A stretch of 9,503 nucleotides of DNA from Fimenecus sp051881395. GTDB taxonomy: Bacteria; Bacillota; Clostridia; Oscillospirales; Acutalibacteraceae. The DNA is taken from NCBI GenBank assembly GCA_051881395.1, contig JBJEPU010000127.1, positions 1 through 9,503 on the forward strand, written 5' to 3'. Positions 4,922 through 9,503 of the stretch are shown here, piece after piece (position 1 is the first letter of the stretch; every line of letters begins with the position of its first letter). Below the pieces are notes generated by a model, which worked only from the letters and a program-made list of their open reading frames with translations, was not told the DNA's origin and searched no databases. Position numbers and translations under genes: made by a program.

Positions 4922-6197
4922 ATATTTCCGTGACAAATCCGTCTTATTGGTCGGCTTCGGGCGCGAGGGACAGTCCACTTTTCGGTATATCAGAACCTAT
5001 TTTCCCGAAATGCCCCTGACGATTGCCGACCAAAATGAAATCGTCCCGCCCGACGCGTTTACCGCGTGCCTTTGCGGAGACGATTATTTACAGCACATCA
5101 ACGATTTTTCGCTTGTGATGAAAAGCCCGGGCATTTCGTTTAAAGAGGTCGAGATTGGCGAGTGCACTGAGGTCCCTTGTCAGGTGGATTTGTTTTTGCG
5201 CTTTGCAAACTGTCACAAAATCGGCATTACGGGCTCCAAAGGGAAAACCACTACTTCTACACTGACATACCGTATGCTGAAAGCCGCAGGGAAAGATTGC
5301 CGTCTCATCGGCAACATCGGCGTGCCCGTGTTCGAGGCACTCGAAGACTTAACGCCCGACACGGTTGCCGTTATCGAAATGTCCTCGCATCAACTCGAAT
5401 TTACGCACGCTTCGCCCGAGGTGGCGGTGCTCACGAATTTGTACGAAGAGCATTTGGAGCATTACAAAGGCGGTTTTCAAGGCTATGTGCGTGCAAAATC
5501 GCATATCGTATGGTATCAAAAAAGCGGCGATTTATTTTTGTATAACGGCACGCAGGGGCTCGCGCAATTTGTGGACTTGTCCGCCGTGCCGTCCGAAAAA
5601 ATCGGCATTTGCGCCGACGAAGCCTTACCGTTTGCCGTCGAAAACGAGCATTTGGCGGGTGCGCACAATTACCAGGATATTCTGTTTGCCCGTGCCGCCG
5701 CAAAGCGCTTTGGCGCGACGGACGCGGACTGCGAAACCGCCGTGCGGGAATTCGAGGGGATAGAGCACCGTATGGAAAAGGTCGGCACTTACAAAGGCAT
5801 TACCTTTTATAATGACTGCATCGCCACCATTCCGCACGCAGTACTGTGCGCGGTAGAAGCGCTCAAAACCGTGGATACGCTGATTATCGGCGGCAAAGAC
5901 CGCGGCATTGATTACAGCGGCTTTGTGGAAGACCTGAAACACAGTTCGATACGCAATATTCTCGGCACGCCCGAAACGGGGCACGCGATTGTCGCGGCAT
6001 TAAAGAGCGCGGGCGCAACACAAAACTGCATTGCCGCCGCCGATTTGGACGAAGCGGTGCGCCTTGCCTATCAATACACCGAGCAAGGCAAAATCTGTTT
6101 GCTTTCCCCTGCGGCGTCAAGCTACAATGTCTATAAAAATTTTGAGGAAAAGGGCAAGCATTACAAAACGCTTGTCAAGGCGTATGGGCAATCATAA
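4902..6197 (+). CDS. murD2: MurD-type ligase, probably MurD2 (L-Glu adding)
   Basis: A 431-residue Mur ligase that joins glutamate to UDP-MurNAc-L-Ala with ATP in the cytoplasm. N-terminal UDP-binding domain (LLVGFGREGQS), then P-loop GITGSKGKTTT (108-118), GNIGVP (137-142), EMSSHQLE (159-166), a Lys199 in YVRAK matching the carbamylated lysine, GAHNYQD (253-259), EHRMEKVG (288-295), GGKDRGIDY (330-338) and LSPAASSYN. The usual NDSKATNP segment reads NDCIATIP (304-311), losing the conserved lysine; this and the murL partner favour L-Glu as substrate (MurD2) over D-Glu. Start ATG 4902 has AAGGAG ten bases upstream, inside murL, giving a 20-bp overlap and tight coupling. Its 3' end overlaps the convergent M14-like gene by 6 bp. 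Family is certain; the L-Glu specificity is inferred. Confidence 0.85.
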   Translation: MYPPIAEYFRDKSVLLVGFGREGQSTFRYIRTYFPEMPLTIADQNEIVPPDAFTACLCGDDYLQHINDFSLVMKSPGISFKEVEIGECTEVPCQVDLFLRFANCHKIGITGSKGKTTTSTLTYRMLKAAGKDCRLIGNIGVPVFEALEDLTPDTVAVIEMSSHQLEFTHASPEVAVLTNLYEEHLEHYKGGFQGYVRAKSHIVWYQKSGDLFLYNGTQGLAQFVDLSAVPSEKIGICADEALPFAVENEHLAGAHNYQDILFARAAAKRFGATDADCETAVREFEGIEHRMEKVGTYKGITFYNDCIATIPHAVLCAVEALKTVDTLIIGGKDRGIDYSGFVEDLKHSSIRNILGTPETGHAIVAALKSAGATQNCIAAADLDEAVRLAYQYTEQGKICLLSPAASSYNVYKNFEEKGKHYKTLVKAYGQS

Positions 6198-7085
6198 AAT
6201 GGCCGACAGCACCAGCATTTCCTCGATTTCGCGGTACACCTCGTCAAATTCCGCTTGATTTTGGATTTGCGGATATTCTCCCGCCGCGACGGTAAACGCG
6301 GGCCGGTGAAATTCCGACGAGAACCATTCGCAAAATGCGCCGTGGCGAAGTGTTTCCTCTTTTTCGGACAGGGTGTAGTCCGCCGCGCTTGCCAATACCT
6401 TGGCGGTCAGCGGAACTTCGTTCTTTTCAAAGCACCCCTCCGCGCCCGACCAAAAAAAGTGCCTGCCGAAGCCCTCTAACAATACGCTGTGGCGAAAATT
6501 TTCCCGCAGGCATAGCCGCACGATTGCGCCGGTTTCCGCTTCGCTTTCGGGTGACGGCCCTGCGTAGGCAAAGGGCGAAGGACGGTCGGGGGCGGCATCT
6601 AACAAAACGCTTTGATGGTGAAAATTAAAATTGTGCGCAACATTTACGCCCCGTGCGTTGGCACGCCAGTTTTCAAAGGTATTGCCTGCCGCGCGCGAAG
6701 TAAGCCCTGCATAGCACCCTGCGCCCAACGCGCCGTAACGGCGAATTTCAAACGCATCGGGGCTTGCGCAAGGCACAACGGTGATTTTTCGCCCTTGTAA
6801 CGAACGGCGAATTTGCACATTGCAAAGGCTTTTGTCCGCAAAATAGGCGGCGCACAGCCTCGAAAAAAAGCGATATAAAAGCAACGGCGCGGCAGTGTCC
6901 TCGCCTTGTAAGCCCGCCAAGAACAAGACAGTATCTGTACCCTCGCCGAGCGTGAGGGAAAATATCCCGCGTTTTGTGACGGTCCTGCCGAACACCGAAA
7001 ACTCGGCAAAGGGATAGGCGCTTTGGAGTTCTGCAAGCAGTTTTTGCGACTGTGCATATGTAAACGGTGTGAAATCAATTTGCAT
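6192..7085 (-). CDS. M14 zinc-carboxypeptidase-like protein, probably inactive
   Basis: A 297-residue protein (301 from the upstream GTG at 7097) with M14 landmarks in order. Numbering from the GTG: LAGLQGED (60-67) where active enzymes have G-x-HGNE; CASPDAFE (110-117, usual VNPDGVE); NARGVNVAHNF (147-157, usual NARGVDLNRNF); GPSPESEAET (180-189); VLLEGFGRHFFW (205-216, usual SLHSQGEEIYW); and PAFTVAAGEYP (266-276, usual TxExG). By this register the zinc ligands His, Glu, His become Gln64, Asp67, Glu208, the substrate Asn-Arg pair becomes Ala154-His155, and the catalytic Glu becomes Ala271. No signal peptide is seen. I favour ATG 7085 because AAAGAAG abuts the GTG but leaves about eleven bases to the ATG. 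Convergent with murD2. MpaA/YqgT-type M14 enzymes cut the gamma-D-Glu-diamino acid bond; a binding-only role is speculation. Confidence 0.72.
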   Translation of the reverse strand: MQIDFTPFTYAQSQKLLAELQSAYPFAEFSVFGRTVTKRGIFSLTLGEGTDTVLFLAGLQGEDTAAPLLLYRFFSRLCAAYFADKSLCNVQIRRSLQGRKITVVPCASPDAFEIRRYGALGAGCYAGLTSRAAGNTFENWRANARGVNVAHNFNFHHQSVLLDAAPDRPSPFAYAGPSPESEAETGAIVRLCLRENFRHSVLLEGFGRHFFWSGAEGCFEKNEVPLTAKVLASAADYTLSEKEETLRHGAFCEWFSSEFHRPAFTVAAGEYPQIQNQAEFDEVYREIEEMLVLSAIL

Positions 7086-7122
7086 TTTTATAAGCACTTC
7101 TTTCTATTTTGATTTTCCGAAC

Positions 7123-7137
7123 GGACAGCGGTTGTCC
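7123..7137. repeat. Short palindrome between divergent genes
   Basis: GGACA-gcggt-TGTCC lies between the start of the M14-like gene (minus) and the NUDIX gene (plus). It could be a regulator site shared by both directions, but five-base arms can arise by chance. No convincing promoter is visible for either gene in this 87-base gap. Confidence 0.35.
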
Positions 7138-7172
7138 TATTTCATATCTATGCAAAGGAGTTTTCATTTAGT

Positions 7173-7721
7173 ATGGATTTTACCGAAAAACCTTTAAAAC
7201 AAGACTATCTGTATCGCGGCAAAATCGTCAATTTGCGCGTGGACGACGCAGAACTCCCCGACGGAACAACGGCACTGCGCGAGGTCGTGGAGCACCCGGG
7301 CGGCGTATGTGTGGCGGCGCTGACGGACAAAGAAGAATTGCTGTTTGTTGCACAATTCCGCTATCCGTATATGGAAACGGTCTTGGAACTGCCCGCGGGG
7401 AAATTGGAATACGGCGAAGACCCGTTCGAAGCGGGCAAGCGCGAATTGCTTGAAGAAACGGGCGCCGCGGCGAAAAACTACCGCGACCTCGGCAAACTTT
7501 ACCCCACCCCCGGCTACTGCGGTGAGATTATCCATATGTATTTGGCGGAAAATCTGACTTTCTCCGAACAGCATTTGGACGCGGACGAGTTTTTAGAGGT
7601 GCGCCGCATTCCACTCGAAGAAGCGTTCCAAATGGTAATGCGCAATGAAATCCGCGACAGCAAAACGCAGGTCGGGATTTTAAAAACCTATCATCTTGTA
7701 AAAGGGCAGGCGGCAAAATGA
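7173..7721 (+). CDS. nudF: NUDIX hydrolase, ADP-ribose pyrophosphatase
   Basis: A 182-residue cytosolic enzyme expected to split ADP-ribose into AMP and ribose 5-phosphate. The Nudix box is complete at 76-98: Gly76, five residues, Glu82, seven residues, then RELLEETGA, including the metal-binding REXXEE glutamates. A proline in YPTPGYCGE (110-118) about 15 residues after the box is typical of ADP-ribose-specific members. The N-terminal half, with LREVVEHPGGVCVAAL and QFRYPYMETVLELPAG, matches the family. The ribosome binding site AAGGAG (7155-7160) is 12 bases before the ATG, longer than usual, and no better start is visible. First gene of a tight operon; its TGA overlaps the maf ATG as ATGA. 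The symbol reflects family; exact substrate is not certain. Confidence 0.9.
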   Translation: MDFTEKPLKQDYLYRGKIVNLRVDDAELPDGTTALREVVEHPGGVCVAALTDKEELLFVAQFRYPYMETVLELPAGKLEYGEDPFEAGKRELLEETGAAAKNYRDLGKLYPTPGYCGEIIHMYLAENLTFSEQHLDADEFLEVRRIPLEEAFQMVMRNEIRDSKTQVGILKTYHLVKGQAAK

Positions 7722-8269
7722 AACTGATTTTGGCATCGAATTCGCCGCGCCGCGCGGAAATTCTCACAAAGGGCGGCTTTTCGTTTGAAAAGCGCGTTGC
7801 CGATACCGACGAAACCCTGCCCGCAAACCTTTCCCCCGCCGCGGCGGTCGAAACATTGGCACAGCGCAAGGGGCGCGCCGTTTTTCGCGCGGCAGACGAG
7901 GTTGTGCTTGCCGCCGACACGGTGGTGGCGCTTGAAAATCGGATATTGGGGAAACCGAAAGACGAAAATGACGCAAAGGAAATGCTTCGTGCGCTTTCGG
8001 GGCACACGCACAGCGTGTTTACCGGCGTGTATATTACAGACGGCAAACGGGAATTCTTATTTCATGTGCAAACGCGCGTGACCTTTTACCAACTGACCGA
8101 CGCGGAAATCGACGCCTATGTGCAAAGCGGCGAGCCGATGGACAAAGCCGGTGCATACGGTATACAGGGGCGCGGGGCGCTGCTTGTGGAAAAGATAGAC
8201 GGGGATTATTTGAATGTTGTGGGGCTACCGCTTGCAAAAACGGCAAGAATTTTAAAAGAGGTGCTGTAA
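7718..8269 (+). CDS. maf: Maf-family nucleoside triphosphate pyrophosphatase
   Basis: A 183-residue Maf protein, full length for the family. These enzymes hydrolyse dTTP, UTP and modified or non-canonical nucleotides to monophosphates and, when in excess, inhibit septation in Bacillus subtilis. Signatures: ILASNSPRR at the N-terminus (residues 4-12), AADTVV (65-70) with the catalytic Asp67, LGKP (77-80), SGHTHSVFTG (94-103), GEPMDKAGAYGIQG (138-151) and GDYLNVVGLPL (162-172). The GEPMDKAGAYGIQG form is that of the YhdE-type subgroup (dTTP/UTP). It overlaps the upstream NUDIX gene by four bases and lies two bases before the patatin gene, so the three are co-transcribed. The pairing with a NUDIX enzyme fits nucleotide-pool cleaning. 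Confidence 0.95.
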   Translation: MKLILASNSPRRAEILTKGGFSFEKRVADTDETLPANLSPAAAVETLAQRKGRAVFRAADEVVLAADTVVALENRILGKPKDENDAKEMLRALSGHTHSVFTGVYITDGKREFLFHVQTRVTFYQLTDAEIDAYVQSGEPMDKAGAYGIQGRGALLVEKIDGDYLNVVGLPLAKTARILKEVL

Positions 8270-8271
8270 AC

Positions 8272-9120
8272 ATGAAAACAGGATTGGTCTTAGAGGGCGG
8301 TGGTATGCGCGGGCTTTACACCGTGGGCGTACTCGATGTGTTTATGGATAACGACATACACTTCGACTATATCATCGGTGTGTCGGCGGGCGCGGGCAAT
8401 GCCGCTTCTTATGTGTCAGGGCAGCGCGGCCGCGGCTACCGTGTCGATACGCAGTATGTCGGCGACAAGCGCTATATTGGGTTAGACCCCATTTTACACA
8501 AGCATTCCGTATTCGGCTTAGACTTTATTTACGATACCATTCCGCAGGAATTGGACCCGTTCGATTACGACGCATTCCACGCGGACAAAAGCGAATTTGT
8601 CACCGTGGTGACCGATGCCGAAACGGGCAAGGCGGTCTATTTCGGCAAAGACAAAATCGTCGGCAAGGATTTTACCGTGATGAAAGCCTCGGCGGCATTG
8701 CCGATGTTCACGCCGCCCGTGGAATTTGAGGGTAAAAAGTATTTTGACGGCGGCGCGTCGGACTCTATCCCCGTGGAAAAGGCGCTTTCAGACGGTTGTG
8801 ACCGTTTGGTGGTTGTACTGACGCGTCCGCGTGGCTTTGTCAAAGAGCCCGAGCGCATTCGCGCGGCGTATACAAGGATTTTGAAAGCGTATCCGAAGGT
8901 CATTGAAACGCTCGATAACCGTCATACTGTTTATAATGCTTCGCTTCGGCGTTGTTACGAATTGCAGGACGAGGGCAAAGCCGTGGTGCTTGCGCCCGAA
9001 TACGCGCTACCCGTGGATAAATTCGGGACGGACAAAGAAAAGTTAGAGCGTTGCTATAATGAGGGTATGCGCGACTGCAAGCACCGTTTGCAGGAAATTC
9101 AAGCGTTGCTTACAAAGTAA
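8272..9120 (+). CDS. Patatin-like phospholipase, YjjU type
   Basis: A 282-residue serine hydrolase of the patatin family, predicted to act on acyl esters of membrane lipids. Oxyanion-hole loop EGGGMRGLYTVGVLD (8-22), nucleophile elbow GVSAG (36-40, Ser38) followed by AGNAASYVSGQRGR, and the second half of the dyad in YFDGGASDSIPVEKA (Asp159). The GVSAGA-NAASY-SGQ pattern is that of the YjjU subgroup, which carries an extra C-terminal domain; residues about 190-282 fit that region. No signal peptide or membrane segment, so it is probably cytosolic or peripheral. It starts two bases after the maf stop with AGAGGTG upstream, closing the three-gene operon. Substrate unknown. A glycerophosphodiester phosphodiesterase gene follows under its own promoter, which would act on products of phospholipid deacylation. 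Confidence 0.92.
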   Translation: MKTGLVLEGGGMRGLYTVGVLDVFMDNDIHFDYIIGVSAGAGNAASYVSGQRGRGYRVDTQYVGDKRYIGLDPILHKHSVFGLDFIYDTIPQELDPFDYDAFHADKSEFVTVVTDAETGKAVYFGKDKIVGKDFTVMKASAALPMFTPPVEFEGKKYFDGGASDSIPVEKALSDGCDRLVVVLTRPRGFVKEPERIRAAYTRILKAYPKVIETLDNRHTVYNASLRRCYELQDEGKAVVLAPEYALPVDKFGTDKEKLERCYNEGMRDCKHRLQEIQALLTK

Positions 9121-9121
9121 A

Positions 9122-9150
9122 TTTACTTTTTTTCGGTTTTGTAGTATACT
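9122..9150 (+). promoter_or_regulatory. Promoter for the glycerophosphodiesterase gene
   Basis: TTTACT (9122-9127), a 17-base spacer and TATACT (9145-9150), 44 bases before the ATG. It begins two bases after the patatin stop codon, so the downstream gene can be expressed separately from the nudF-maf-patatin operon. Confidence 0.6.
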
Positions 9151-9194
9151 GATTGGTAACTTGAAAACGAAATTGCAGAAAGGACTGTGTTTGT

Positions 9195-9503
9195 ATGGGG
9201 AATCTCGGGCAAAAATTCGCAATGGCAACGGTTGCCGCTATCGGCTCTACGCCCTTGGGCGGCGTGGTGTACCGCTGTATGCGGCACCAAAAAATTCAGC
9301 CGAAGGAATTGAAGCATTTTTCCGCACTCGTGCCGAATAACGAACGGGAAATCCATCTGACGGGGCACCGCGGGCTTTCGGCAATTTACCCCGAAAACAC
9401 CGCCGAAGCCTTTACGGCGGGCGGCAAAGCGGGCTTTTATGCGTTGGAGTGCGATACGCACTGCACCACCGACGGCACTTGGGTGGTTTTGCACGACGGT
9501 CCG
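9195..9503 (+). CDS. Glycerophosphodiester phosphodiesterase, 5' part (cut by window)
   Basis: The first 103 codons of a gene running off the right edge. The product is the start of a GDPD-family TIM barrel that hydrolyses glycerophosphodiesters to glycerol 3-phosphate and an alcohol. Motifs: GHRG with catalytic His58, YPENTAEAF (65-73, metal-binding Glu67), ALECDTHCTTDG (83-94, metal-binding Glu85 and Asp87) and VVLHD (97-101, catalytic His100). All catalytic residues expected in this part are present. About 55 residues precede the domain, including a moderately hydrophobic stretch at 8-29 that might anchor the protein, though it is not a convincing membrane segment. Ribosome binding site AAGGA is ten bases before ATG 9195. 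The remaining two thirds lie outside the window. Confidence 0.9.
   Translation, partial: MGNLGQKFAMATVAAIGSTPLGGVVYRCMRHQKIQPKELKHFSALVPNNEREIHLTGHRGLSAIYPENTAEAFTAGGKAGFYALECDTHCTTDGTWVVLHDGP

Noticed and set aside
6192..6197. A terminator between murD2 and the convergent M14-like gene
   Set aside because: The two coding sequences overlap by six bases and no hairpin with a T-run is visible on either side.
7086..7097. A GTG start at 7097 for the M14-like gene
   Set aside because: The only purine-rich ribosome binding candidate directly abuts the GTG, leaving no spacing; ATG 7085 fits better, though neither is strong.
7528..8046. A 172-codon minus-strand open frame opposite nudF and maf
   Set aside because: It lies antisense to two well-supported genes, is rich in Arg, Pro and Ser as shadow frames are in this GC-biased coding, and has no recognisable domain.

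Overview
The window looks like a chromosomal segment of a Gram-positive-type anaerobe, most likely Bacillota, class Clostridia (Oscillospiraceae/Ruminococcaceae-like). I base this on the protein style (small cytosolic Ser/Thr kinase paired with an HTH protein, OmpR-type two-component pair, Maf/NUDIX housekeeping genes), strong AGGAGG-type ribosome binding sites, sigma-70-like promoters and the palindromic TAGGGAAC-type intergenic repeats. The taxonomic call is inference. No rRNA, tRNA, CRISPR, transposase or phage gene is seen.

Layout. 1-313: non-coding, packed with dispersed palindromic repeats and ending in a terminator-like hairpin. 314-1482 (minus): a two-gene unit, HTH protein then Ser/Thr kinase, joined by a one-base TAATG stop/start overlap, with its own promoter and a nested inverted repeat around promoter and RBS. 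1574-1609: hairpin terminator. 1634-3342 (minus): OmpR-family response regulator then histidine kinase, overlapping by 10 bp. 3343-3541: divergent intergenic region with one promoter on each strand. 3542-6197 (plus): a MurL-type glutamyl epimerase and a MurD-type ligase with a 20-bp overlap. 6192-7085 (minus): a convergent M14-carboxypeptidase-like protein whose catalytic residues appear to be replaced. 7173-9120 (plus): a compact operon of NUDIX ADP-ribose pyrophosphatase, Maf nucleotide pyrophosphatase and YjjU-like patatin. 9195-end (plus): 5' part of a glycerophosphodiester phosphodiesterase gene with its own promoter.

How the genes fit together. The most informative unit is murL-murD2. 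In the MurD2/MurL route described in Xanthomonas, MurD2 adds L-Glu to UDP-MurNAc-L-Ala and MurL then epimerises that residue to D-Glu, by-passing glutamate racemase. Both partners are recognisable here, the ligase with a changed motif at a position that is conserved in canonical MurD. The two-component pair is transcribed divergently from this operon and its sensor has almost no external loop, so an envelope-stress link is possible but unproven. The dead-looking M14 protein meets murD2 tail to tail. The downstream operon combines nucleotide house-cleaning with lipid hydrolysis. The HTH-kinase pair is a separate signalling module of unknown target.
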